Of a DNA stretch of 64,000 nucleotides, positions 39,004-48,394 are shown in pieces. Below the pieces are notes generated by a model, which was given only the letters and a program-made list of their open reading frames with translations, made no database searches and was not told the DNA's origin. Every line of letters starts with the position of its first letter. The first letter of the stretch is position 1. The DNA comes from an uncultured Prevotella sp. (GTDB lineage: Bacteria > Bacteroidota > Bacteroidia > Bacteroidales > Bacteroidaceae). A program made the position numbers and the translations under genes. The DNA lies in contig CALZXH010000003.1 of assembly GCA_945830055.1 (NCBI GenBank), positions 1-64,000 of the forward strand. The letters are read 5' to 3'.

Positions 39004-40842
39004 ATGAAAATTTCAAGCAAAATATTGGCACTCACTCTGGTTGCATCTGCCACGATGCTCCAGTCGTGCAACGATTATTTTGATACAGACCCGAAGAACA
39101 TCATCAACACCGAGGACTATATTGCCCAGGAAGATGAGATGTATCGAGGCTACATGGGTATTCTGAACTGTGTGCAGAAAGCTGGTGACCATGCTATCTT
39201 CCTTACAGACACACGCGGTGCCGTGCTGGAGACCACAGACAATGCTCCCACCGAACTGAAGAGCATCTATAACTGGGGCACCACCAACGGCAACAGCTAT
39301 GCCGACCCCACCTGCTACTATTCCATCATCGTGTCCTGCAACGACTACATCTTCAAGATGGGCGAATACAAGCGCCGAGTTGGCAACAGCATGACAGAGA
39401 ATGGACAGAAGCAGTATTACAACCTCATCAGCGGTTCGCTGCGCCTCAAGGTGTGGGCCTACCTGATGCTGGGCAAAATCTATGGCGAAGCCTACTGGTT
39501 TGACGATCCCTTGACAGAGAAGAAAGAGCTGAGCGATGCCTCAGTGTTCACCAAGTGCAACATGAAGGAGCTGGCCGACCGCTGCATCAACCTGTTGGAG
39601 AATGGCATCACCGTCAACGACGAGCACATCAGCGCCAATCAGGAGGTGGAATGGTTCAAGTGGTTAGACCCCGAACGCGAAGACCGTGCCCTGTTCCGCC
39701 AGTGGCAGTATGTCACCCCTCCTGCCATCATCCTCAACGCCGAGTTCCGTTCATGGCGCGCCAGCTATATGGACGAAGGTGCCGCACAGGGCGACTGGCA
39801 GTGGATCCGCGACAACGTGCTCGACTACATCAGGAACACACAAGCCAGCGTGGAGGCAGACTATCAGGCAGGCACCGACTGGCGCGGCATTGTGACATCC
39901 GCCCACATTGCATCGGGCGATATGTTCCAGTTGTCACAGAAGATTCAGAGCGACATGGTGGGCTCATACTCCAATATCTTCTACACCGAGGATTTGGGCT
40001 CCACCTATCAGCTCATCAGCACCATTATCTACAACTATGACAACGACCAGAAGAACAGACTGGTGCAGTATTTCTGCCCCGAATACCCCGATGCAGAGTC
40101 GTTCTACCTGCAGCCCTCTGAGTATGGTATCAACCTGTACCCGGGCAAGGATGTGCGCAGCATGGAGCAGGGATGGATTATGACCACTCTCGGCGGCAAG
40201 AAGTGCATCGACAAGTACTATTACGGTTATGACTACACCAACCGCAGGTATTCCTATCTCGACGGTAAGGAGATATTCAAGATTCAGCCTGCCATTCCCA
40301 CATTCCGCGGACACGACCTGCACTTCCTGTTGGCAGAGGCAGAAGCCCATCTCGGACATTTTGAGGTGGCATACTATCTGCTGAATTACGGTGTGGGCAG
40401 CCGCTTTGCCGACAAGGTAATTCCCGCCGGCGGCGAATGGGATCTGCGCTATCAGGATTGGTTAGGAGGCAGCGGTGGTTACAGCAACCTCGGTATTGCA
40501 GGTGCTGCCAACGGCACTGTGCATGCACTCCCCCATCCGGGTTCAGCCGACTTCGGCCTCTACTCCACCGAGGAATTGCTGAAGAAGTATGACTGGGCAC
40601 TGGCCGATGAGAACATCAAGGAATATGTGGCTGAAGGCAAGTCATACGGCTACCTGTGCAAGATTGCCGAGCGTTACAGCAACAGTGCCTTCCGCAACGG
40701 CAACATGGAAGAGGCACGCGACAGTGTTGCCAAGCGCATTGCGCCCAAATATCCTGCTGCCAGACAAAGTCATGTAATCAGCAGCATCAAGGGTAGCGGC
40801 TATTTTGTGAACTGGGATTTACAGGGTATCAGCAACCAATGA
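39004..40842 (+). CDS. SusD/RagB-family outer membrane lipoprotein
   Basis: Lipobox MLQSCNDYFDTDPKNIINTEDYI; FRGHDLHFLLAEAEAHLG. Confidence 0.87.
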   Translation: MKISSKILALTLVASATMLQSCNDYFDTDPKNIINTEDYIAQEDEMYRGYMGILNCVQKAGDHAIFLTDTRGAVLETTDNAPTELKSIYNWGTTNGNSYADPTCYYSIIVSCNDYIFKMGEYKRRVGNSMTENGQKQYYNLISGSLRLKVWAYLMLGKIYGEAYWFDDPLTEKKELSDASVFTKCNMKELADRCINLLENGITVNDEHISANQEVEWFKWLDPEREDRALFRQWQYVTPPAIILNAEFRSWRASYMDEGAAQGDWQWIRDNVLDYIRNTQASVEADYQAGTDWRGIVTSAHIASGDMFQLSQKIQSDMVGSYSNIFYTEDLGSTYQLISTIIYNYDNDQKNRLVQYFCPEYPDAESFYLQPSEYGINLYPGKDVRSMEQGWIMTTLGGKKCIDKYYYGYDYTNRRYSYLDGKEIFKIQPAIPTFRGHDLHFLLAEAEAHLGHFEVAYYLLNYGVGSRFADKVIPAGGEWDLRYQDWLGGSGGYSNLGIAGAANGTVHALPHPGSADFGLYSTEELLKKYDWALADENIKEYVAEGKSYGYLCKIAERYSNSAFRNGNMEEARDSVAKRIAPKYPAARQSHVISSIKGSGYFVNWDLQGISNQ

Positions 40843-40946
40843 TACCCTGCCCCTGCTCCTTATGATGAGAATGAAGAGAGAAAAAATCTGAAAAACAAAC
40901 CAATTAGAGAATTATATTACCTATTTATTCATTTAAACTTAACACC

Positions 40947-43280
40947 ATGAAAAAATTTACATTTATGGCTTTAGCCGCCATGTTGCTGGCTCCTGCCACC
41001 ACCATGGCAGAAAGTTGGCAGAAGACAGTGACCAATGCCAGCGAATTCAAATCTGCATTCAATTCAGTGGGTGCCGGTGCTGCCGGTGAGACCTACGAGA
41101 TCATCTGCGATTGGGATGCCAGCGAAGTAGTTGCTGTAGGCAAACTGAAGCCCACACAGACCAACGGTCGCTTGGTTATCAGAAGTAACCAGACCGACTT
41201 TGACAAGATGCCCCAACTGCAGATGGCATTCGAGTGGGGAACCGACGCGCCCAGCCGTGGTGAGCTGGGTCAGATGATGTCTATCATCATTGAGAACATG
41301 AACATGGTGGGCACAGGTTCCTACCTGATGGACAACCGCCGTGCAATCTTTGCCGACACCATCGCCCTCCGCCACTGCGACATCCACGGACAGGCACGTT
41401 CTATCCTTCGTTTCGACGGTGACAAGGGAACTTTGACAGATGCTGACGGAAACAAATTAGTTGCCACTGACTACTTTGTAGATGTGATTGAAGTAAAGGA
41501 ATGCCGCATTCACGGTACTGCTCAGGCTTCAAATAACAACTGGAGTCCTTTCCGCACCTTCATTCCCTTCAACAACTTCACCGTTACCGACTGTATGTTC
41601 TATGACATGCCTTACACCAAGAGCATCTGGGAGACACGAAACCCCAACACTACCCCCTCACAGGTGAACTTCTCCAACAACATGGTATTGTTGGGACAGA
41701 ACAAGGCCATAGCAACAAGCGGTTTCACTCCATTGATGACAGGTGCCAACCTCCCCGCAGGAACAACCATCCAGATGCACAACAACATCTTTGCAGGTCC
41801 TCAGAAAGGTATCAATATCCTTGTCAACGACACCAGTTCATACAACAGCACAGTCATCACCAACGCACAAGGTGCAGTGATTATTGCACAGAACAACGTG
41901 GTGGATGAGGGTGTAAGCTATCTGAGTATGGATGAGTTGACCGCAAAACTTATGGGTGACGGTACCGTAGAGGGCTATGTTCCTTCTACAATGATAGCAT
42001 CTGGTACCATCAACCTCTCTACCGTAGAGGGCTTCTCTTGGGAAACAGGTGCCACCTTCCAGGATGCTTCCATCGACCAGTACAACATGCTGAACAGCAA
42101 TCCTTGGAAGACACAGGGCATTGACTACAATGCAGGTGAGGGAGTTTATTACATCGGTCCCTCCATTGCATACGTAGATGCCTTCCCCGTGGCTGCTAAC
42201 GTAAATATCACTGTTGACGGTCCTTCATACATCAAGGCCACCATCACTCCCGAGAAGAGCAAGTACTATGCAGGTGATGAGATCTCCATCAGTTTCAACG
42301 ACCACAACTCCGCTTACCGCACTTTGAGCACCTTCAAGGGATGGTCTGATGACGCTACTATCACAGAATCTACCCGTACCATCGTATTGGAAGGTGACTT
42401 GAACCTGACTGCCAAGTTTGAGACTGTAGTGGATGGTGTCGTTTCTCTGCTCGACTTCACCAACCTGCCAAGCAACAACATTGAAAACTATGCCGCTGAC
42501 GCATTCATCGACGAGGCTCACAAGGCTGTGGCTACCATGATGGTAGTTGACACCGTTGGTTTGGGCGAAGGTCTGGTAGCTTCTCCCTTCAACTATGTAC
42601 TGGCTACCGCTGCCAATAAGAACTTCCAGGCACGTCCCGCTAAGTTCGGTGAGGATGACATTGAAATGCAGATGCCTATCATCTCTCGTCGTAGTCCTGC
42701 CGTGGCTCACCACGGTGCCACTCCTCAGGTGAACTACGCTGTGTTTACTCTGTCCACCAAGGACTTGAAAGATATCAAGTTCTCTTGCTTCGTAGGTTCT
42801 GACAACTACATGTTCGCCAAGCAGATGGCAGACTACTCTGTGGATGGCGGTGCCACATGGACCAACTTTGCCTCCTATGAGTTGACTGAAGACGATGCCC
42901 GCGATGCAATTTTCGGAGCGGAGGAAACTCCTGGCAAGCTCTTCGGTTGGGTTGAGTTGAAGGGCAACCTTCCCGCTGCTGCCGAGAATGCAGAGAGCGT
43001 TCAGATCCGCGTTATCAGCGATCCCGCTTCTACTGCTCTCGTTAACGAGGCTGCAGGTACCATCGCTCTTGATGCCAACGACACCTTCGAGTACATCGGC
43101 AGCGTGCTGATTACAGCTGACTGCAGTGCCATCGACACCGGTATCAACGGCATCCAGACCAACAATAGCAAGGTGTTCAATACCAATGCTCCTATCTACA
43201 ACCTGATGGGTGTGCAGGTGAAGAACGCTTCTGCCAACGGTCTCTACATCCAGAACGGCAAGAAATTCTTCAAGAAATAA
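40947..43280 (+). CDS. Secreted beta-helix protein (DUF4957/DUF5123-like), probable surface pectin-binding protein
   Basis: 777 aa; beta-helix rungs (RAIFADTIALRHCDIHGQARSILRFDGD, FTVTDCMFYDMPYTKSIWETRN, IQMHNNIFAGPQKGINILVND); InlB-like TLSTFKGWSDDATITES; C-terminal YNLMGVQVKN..NGLYIQNGKKFFKK. Confidence 0.7.
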   Translation: MKKFTFMALAAMLLAPATTMAESWQKTVTNASEFKSAFNSVGAGAAGETYEIICDWDASEVVAVGKLKPTQTNGRLVIRSNQTDFDKMPQLQMAFEWGTDAPSRGELGQMMSIIIENMNMVGTGSYLMDNRRAIFADTIALRHCDIHGQARSILRFDGDKGTLTDADGNKLVATDYFVDVIEVKECRIHGTAQASNNNWSPFRTFIPFNNFTVTDCMFYDMPYTKSIWETRNPNTTPSQVNFSNNMVLLGQNKAIATSGFTPLMTGANLPAGTTIQMHNNIFAGPQKGINILVNDTSSYNSTVITNAQGAVIIAQNNVVDEGVSYLSMDELTAKLMGDGTVEGYVPSTMIASGTINLSTVEGFSWETGATFQDASIDQYNMLNSNPWKTQGIDYNAGEGVYYIGPSIAYVDAFPVAANVNITVDGPSYIKATITPEKSKYYAGDEISISFNDHNSAYRTLSTFKGWSDDATITESTRTIVLEGDLNLTAKFETVVDGVVSLLDFTNLPSNNIENYAADAFIDEAHKAVATMMVVDTVGLGEGLVASPFNYVLATAANKNFQARPAKFGEDDIEMQMPIISRRSPAVAHHGATPQVNYAVFTLSTKDLKDIKFSCFVGSDNYMFAKQMADYSVDGGATWTNFASYELTEDDARDAIFGAEETPGKLFGWVELKGNLPAAAENAESVQIRVISDPASTALVNEAAGTIALDANDTFEYIGSVLITADCSAIDTGINGIQTNNSKVFNTNAPIYNLMGVQVKNASANGLYIQNGKKFFKK

Positions 43281-43335
43281 GAGAACAACGTTTGAGGAAG
43301 GGTGCAACTAAACATCCTACCCTCAACTGAGCACA

Positions 43336-43375
43336 GCGGAGTTGCAAGCCAAAAATTTGCAACTCCGCTTTTTTT
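43336..43375 (+). terminator. Intrinsic terminator after the beta-helix protein gene
   Basis: GCGGAGTTGCAA-N9-TTGCAACTCCGC followed by TTTTTTT. Confidence 0.92.
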
Positions 43376-43402
43376 GTATGCTTTCCGTTTGCTTTCAAAT
43401 TA

Positions 43403-43461
43403 TTCTACCCCACAAACACCAAATTATACACCCTTTATATGGAAAATAATGCCTAACTTTG
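43403..43461 (+). promoter_or_regulatory. Candidate activator-dependent PUL promoter: TTCTACCC ... ACACCC-N20-TAACTTTG
   Basis: TTCTACCC at 43403-43410, ACCC at 43430-43433 (23-bp period), TAACTTTG at 43454-43461. Confidence 0.5.
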
Positions 43462-43486
43462 TCGCAAACAAAAATTATCCACCATT

Positions 43487-45625
43487 ATGAAATTGAAAAA
43501 AACAATTCTACTGTTTATTATGGCAATGGGTGTGAACCTTTACACCCAGGCACAGACACGTATGGTCGCCTTCCCCGGTGCTGAGGGATATGGCAAATAC
43601 GCCACTGGAGGACGCGGCGGAAAGACATACGTGGTGACATCACTGGACGACTGTGATGAGTCGAGTCTGAAAGCGGGAACCTTCCGCTGGGCGGTGAAAC
43701 AACCGGGCAAAAAGATTGTGACCTTTGCCGTAAACGGCACCATCTACCTGAAGTCGGCACTGAACCTGGACTGCGGCGACCTAACTATCCTGGGACAGAC
43801 AGCACCGGGCGAGGGTGTCTGCCTTGCCGACTATCCTGTGACTATCTCGTGCGAGAATGCCATCATCCGCTACATGCGCTTCCGTCTGGGCAACCGCCAG
43901 GTGGCAAACCACGAGGGTGACGGTTTCGGCTTCAACGGAGCCAACAACGTCATCATGGACCACTGTTCCATCAGCTGGAGCATCGACGAATGCCTGTCTA
44001 TCTCTGCTGCCACCAACTTGACCATCCAATGGTGTATGGTAGAGCAGGCACTCAACAATGCGGGACACAGCAAGGGTGCGCACGGCTATGGAGGCAACTG
44101 GGGAGGAACCAACGTATCGTTCCACCACAACCTGATTACCCAGTGCAACAGCCGCGTACCGAGACTGGGCGGTGATACCAGTCCCCTGACCGAAGACTTC
44201 TGCGACCTACGCAACAACGTATTCTACAACTGGGGCGGCAACGGATGCTATGGTGCCGAGGCGATTGACGTGAACTTCGTGAACAACTACTACAAGCCGG
44301 GACCCTCTACTGACACCCGTTCTGCCAACATCCGCAAGCGTATCTGCGGTATCGGCATACGCACCAACAGCTATATACAGACCTACCCTGCCTTTGCACA
44401 CGACCTGCATAAATGGGGACACTTCTATACCGACGGCAACGTGAATCCCGACTATGAAGACATGACCAAAGACAACTGGACCATCGGCATACTGAACCAG
44501 GTGAATGCCAGCGGCTGCGACGGCACATGGACCGCCGTGACCAAAGATACCATCCGCCTGAGAGAGCCCCGCGAATTTATGTCGGTGACCACCCATAGCG
44601 CAGAGGATGCCTACGAGAAAGTGATGACCTTGGCAGGAGCATCCCTCTACCGCGACTGTGTGGATAACCTGATGGTGGCACAAGTGATGGCACGCTTGGG
44701 CGAGGACAAATCAGGAAGCAACGGTTCCACCAAGGGACTGATAGACTGCCAGACGGACAACAACCTAAGTGCGGCAGAAGTGGAGAACGGTGCATGGCCC
44801 ATACTGAAAGCTATCACTCCCGAAAAACCCGACACCGATGGTGACGGTATCCCCGACCAATATGAAAGCAGCTGGGGACTGAACTACAAGGACGGAACCG
44901 ACGGAGCAGGCATCTACACCAGCACCAACCCAGCCTACAACGGCTACGCCTACGTGGAGATATACCAGAACCTGACCAACAAGACCAACAAGGCATGGAA
45001 CGAAGCCTGCCTCGAAGGCGGTACGTTGATGGGTGTGGAAGAGCCTACCATCCTATGCGAACGCCGCCATAGCTGGGAGCATGAGATTTCACAACTCACC
45101 TTCAAGGGCTATGACAGTAGCAAGAAGCAACAGCTCTATGCCGACGGACTCATGCTCAATGGTACAGGTGGAATCTCTGGTGGCACAGGTACAGATATGA
45201 CCCTGAAACTGAAGGCTCAGCAATATACCATCACCGTTCCTGCCGGCATCACAGCCACCAAACTGCGCATCTACGGCTACTCCAACTACACGGGCAACAA
45301 CATCTACATTTCAGAATGTGGAGGTACCAAATACGACACAACAGACTACGTGATTGATGCCACCTCGGGGGTGCGGAGTGACATCACCATTCCGCTGAGC
45401 AAGCCTGTCACCAACGGTCCTCTCACCGTAACCTTCGTGGGCAACAGTCCTACCGTGAAGTTCTATGTGATAGACGATACCGAAACCTCCGGCATCCAAG
45501 ACATACAGCAAGGGGCAGAGCAACTACCTGCCACCAACAGGTACTACACCCTGAGCGGACAGTCATGCTCACACCCGGGCAAAGGTCTGTATATCATCAA
45601 CGGCAAAAAGGTGATTATCAAATAA
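43487..45625 (+). CDS. Polysaccharide lyase family 1 (pectate lyase) with C-terminal beta-sandwich
   Basis: AFPGAEGYGKYATGGRGGKTYVVTSLDD; LTILGQTAPGEGVCLADYPV; DHCSISWSIDECLS; HNLITQCNSRVPR. Confidence 0.9.
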   Translation: MKLKKTILLFIMAMGVNLYTQAQTRMVAFPGAEGYGKYATGGRGGKTYVVTSLDDCDESSLKAGTFRWAVKQPGKKIVTFAVNGTIYLKSALNLDCGDLTILGQTAPGEGVCLADYPVTISCENAIIRYMRFRLGNRQVANHEGDGFGFNGANNVIMDHCSISWSIDECLSISAATNLTIQWCMVEQALNNAGHSKGAHGYGGNWGGTNVSFHHNLITQCNSRVPRLGGDTSPLTEDFCDLRNNVFYNWGGNGCYGAEAIDVNFVNNYYKPGPSTDTRSANIRKRICGIGIRTNSYIQTYPAFAHDLHKWGHFYTDGNVNPDYEDMTKDNWTIGILNQVNASGCDGTWTAVTKDTIRLREPREFMSVTTHSAEDAYEKVMTLAGASLYRDCVDNLMVAQVMARLGEDKSGSNGSTKGLIDCQTDNNLSAAEVENGAWPILKAITPEKPDTDGDGIPDQYESSWGLNYKDGTDGAGIYTSTNPAYNGYAYVEIYQNLTNKTNKAWNEACLEGGTLMGVEEPTILCERRHSWEHEISQLTFKGYDSSKKQQLYADGLMLNGTGGISGGTGTDMTLKLKAQQYTITVPAGITATKLRIYGYSNYTGNNIYISECGGTKYDTTDYVIDATSGVRSDITIPLSKPVTNGPLTVTFVGNSPTVKFYVIDDTETSGIQDIQQGAEQLPATNRYYTLSGQSCSHPGKGLYIINGKKVIIK

Positions 45626-45673
45626 ATGAACGAAAACTCACGTATAATCATACAATCTAAAATATTCTAACTT

Positions 45674-48220
45674 ATGAAGAAAAGCCTTATCCTTTCACTC
45701 TGCCTGAGCGGTGCGATGACGGTGATGGCACAGCCACTACCCTATCAGAACCCTAACCTCAGTGCAGAAGAGAGAGCTAACGACTTGGTGTCAAGACTGA
45801 CACTTGAAGAGAAAGTACAACTGATGATGGACGTTTCGCCTGCCATTCCCCGACTGGGCATTCCTGTCTTCCAGTGGTGGAACGAAGCACTCCATGGCAT
45901 CGGTCGCAACAGTTTTGCCACTGTATTCCCCATTACAATGGGCATGGCAGCATCATGGAACGACGGACTGGTGCAGCAGGCGTTCACTGCAGTGAGCGAC
46001 GAAGCACGCGCCAAGAACCAGATAGCAAAGAAAAGCGGTACAGTCCGCCGCTATCAAGGGCTGTCATTCTGGACACCCAATATCAACATCTTCCGTGACC
46101 CGAGATGGGGACGCGGACAGGAGACCTACGGAGAGGACCCCTATCTGACATCAAAGATGGGACTGGCCGTGGTACGCGGACTGCAGGGACCCGAAGACAG
46201 CAAGTACCGCAAACTGCTGGCCTGCGCCAAGCACTTCGCCGTACACAGCGGTCCGGAATGGAACCGCCACTCCTTCAATATCGAGAACTTGCCGGCACGT
46301 GACCTTTGGGAAACCTACATGCCTGCCTTCAAGGCACTGGTACAGGAGGGCAAGGTGGCAGAGGTGATGTGTGCCTACCAGCGTATAGACGGTGCCCCCT
46401 GCTGCGGAAACACCCGCTACGAACAGCAGATACTGCGCAACGAATGGGGTTTTGACGGTCTGATAGTGACCGACTGCGGTGCCATCAGCGACTTCTGGCA
46501 GAAAGGCAAGCACGAGGTGTCATCTGATGCGGGAGAAGCATCTGCACGTGCCGTACTGAGCGGTACCGACGTGGAATGTGGTTCCAACTACAAGAGTCTG
46601 CCCCAGGCTATCTCAGAAGGACAACTCCATGAAGAAGACCTGGACGTGAGCGTGAAGCGTCTGCTCAAGGCACGCTTCGAGCTGGGTGACTTCGACGATG
46701 ACAGCATGGTATCATGGACAGCCATCCCGGCATCGGTCATCGCCTCGGAACCTCACCGCCAACTGGCTTACCAACTGGCACAACAGAGCATCGTATTGCT
46801 GCAGAACAACAATAACCTACTACCGCTACGCAAGACCGATGCAAAGAGAATCGTGGTGATGGGACCCAATGCCAACGACTCGGTGATGATGTGGGGCAAC
46901 TACAACGGGTTCCCCGTTAGTTCCACCACCATTCTGCAAGGCATCAGGGAGAAGACGGGCAATGTGAAGTATATCGACTGTGTGGGCTACACTGACAAGC
47001 AGGTGCTGCAGAGCGTATTCTCCAAGATGAAGACTGCCGACGGCAAGAACGGCATGCAGATAACCTATTGGAACAACGAGAAGCAAGAAGGTACGCCAGC
47101 CACCGCAGTGCGAGCCACTGAGCCGCTGACCCTGAGCAACGGAGGTGCCACCGTATTTGCGCCGGGTGTGAATTTAGAACACTTCTCCGCCAAGGTAGAG
47201 GGCTACTACACTGCCACCGAGGATGAAACCATCACCCTTTCCATCGCCTGCGACGACGAGGCAGAGGTAACCGTAAACGGCAAGACAGCCATCAAAACCC
47301 GCAAGCGCAGCGACAAGTATGACTTGAAGAATCACAATGTGAGCATGAAAGCGGGTGACACCCTGCATATTGTGGTGAACTACGTACAGAAGGCGGACAT
47401 GGCGACACTCAACTTCAATCTGGGAAGACTGGTGGAACTCACCAATGCCGAGATCCTGAAAGAGGTAGGCGATGCGGATGTGGTGCTCTTTGTGGGCGGT
47501 ATCTCCCCCCGTCTGGAGGGTGAGGAGATGAAGGTGGATTACCCGGGATTCAAAGGTGGTGACCGTCTGACCATCGAACTGCCTCAGGTGCAGCGCGACA
47601 TGGTGGCAATGCTGAAGCAGGCAGGCAAGCATGTGGTGTTCATCAACTGTTCGGGCAGTGCCGTAGGTCTGTTGCCAGAGACCAAAAACTGCGAAGCTAT
47701 CCTGCAGGCATGGTATGGCGGAGAGAGCGGTGGCAAGGCCGTGGCAGATGTGCTGTTCGGCGACTACAACCCCAGCGGCAAACTGCCTGTTACCTTCTAC
47801 AAGAGCGATGCCGACCTGCCCGACTTTGAGGAATACCGCATGGCCAACCGAACTTACCGCTACTTCAAGGGAGAGCCTCTCTTTGCCTTCGGACACGGAC
47901 TGAGTTACACTACCTTTAGCTACGGTACGCCCGTATATAAGAAAGGGAAACTGACTGTCAACGTAAGCAACAGCGGAAAGTGCGACGGCGACGAGGTGGT
48001 TCAGGTATATCTGCGCAAGCACGACGATCCCGATGGTCCCAACAAGACGCTACGTGCCTACAAGCGCATCTCCCTGAAAGCCGGAGCAAGCGAGAAAGTG
48101 GAGATTGACCTGCCCAAGGAATCATTTGAATGGTGGGACTGCAAGACCAACACCATGCGGGTGCTGAAAGGCAAGTATGACGTGATGGTGGGCAACCATA
48201 CAATTACCGTGAAAATCTGA
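45674..48220 (+). CDS. Glycoside hydrolase family 3 (beta-xylosidase/glucosidase type) with inserted PA14-like domain
   Basis: VFQWWNEALHGIG; FWTPNINIFRDPRWGRGQETYGEDPYL; GFDGLIVTDCGAI; PA14-like ITYWNNEKQEG...VEGYYTATEDETITLSIACDDEAEVTVNGK; C-terminal Fn3-like. Confidence 0.9.
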   Translation: MKKSLILSLCLSGAMTVMAQPLPYQNPNLSAEERANDLVSRLTLEEKVQLMMDVSPAIPRLGIPVFQWWNEALHGIGRNSFATVFPITMGMAASWNDGLVQQAFTAVSDEARAKNQIAKKSGTVRRYQGLSFWTPNINIFRDPRWGRGQETYGEDPYLTSKMGLAVVRGLQGPEDSKYRKLLACAKHFAVHSGPEWNRHSFNIENLPARDLWETYMPAFKALVQEGKVAEVMCAYQRIDGAPCCGNTRYEQQILRNEWGFDGLIVTDCGAISDFWQKGKHEVSSDAGEASARAVLSGTDVECGSNYKSLPQAISEGQLHEEDLDVSVKRLLKARFELGDFDDDSMVSWTAIPASVIASEPHRQLAYQLAQQSIVLLQNNNNLLPLRKTDAKRIVVMGPNANDSVMMWGNYNGFPVSSTTILQGIREKTGNVKYIDCVGYTDKQVLQSVFSKMKTADGKNGMQITYWNNEKQEGTPATAVRATEPLTLSNGGATVFAPGVNLEHFSAKVEGYYTATEDETITLSIACDDEAEVTVNGKTAIKTRKRSDKYDLKNHNVSMKAGDTLHIVVNYVQKADMATLNFNLGRLVELTNAEILKEVGDADVVLFVGGISPRLEGEEMKVDYPGFKGGDRLTIELPQVQRDMVAMLKQAGKHVVFINCSGSAVGLLPETKNCEAILQAWYGGESGGKAVADVLFGDYNPSGKLPVTFYKSDADLPDFEEYRMANRTYRYFKGEPLFAFGHGLSYTTFSYGTPVYKKGKLTVNVSNSGKCDGDEVVQVYLRKHDDPDGPNKTLRAYKRISLKAGASEKVEIDLPKESFEWWDCKTNTMRVLKGKYDVMVGNHTITVKI

Positions 48221-48307
48221 TTACCCTCAAAAAACGACTGTTCTGCAAACACAGGATCTCTGTCAAATGAAGATTGTCTGACCAGGTCAGAAGACATCGC
48301 AAAAAAA

Positions 48308-48394
48308 CGAAGATACCTTCATGAACCAACGAAGATACCTTCATGAGCCAACGAAGATACCTTCATGAGCCAACGAAGGTATCTTCGTTTTTTT
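48308..48394. terminator. Bidirectional terminator between the convergent GH3 and HTCS genes, built from three 22-bp tandem 5' arms and one 3' arm
   Basis: (CGAAGATACCTTCATGARCCAA)x3 then CGAAGGTATCTTCG; 13-bp stem CGAAGATACCTTC/GAAGGTATCTTCG; A tract on the left (48301-48307), TTTTTTT on the right (48388-48394). Confidence 0.88.

Noticed and set aside
48308-48387. Possible CRISPR-like or regulator-binding repeats
   Set aside because: Better explained as duplicated terminator arms: perfect complementarity to the right arm plus A/T tracts; no spacers.
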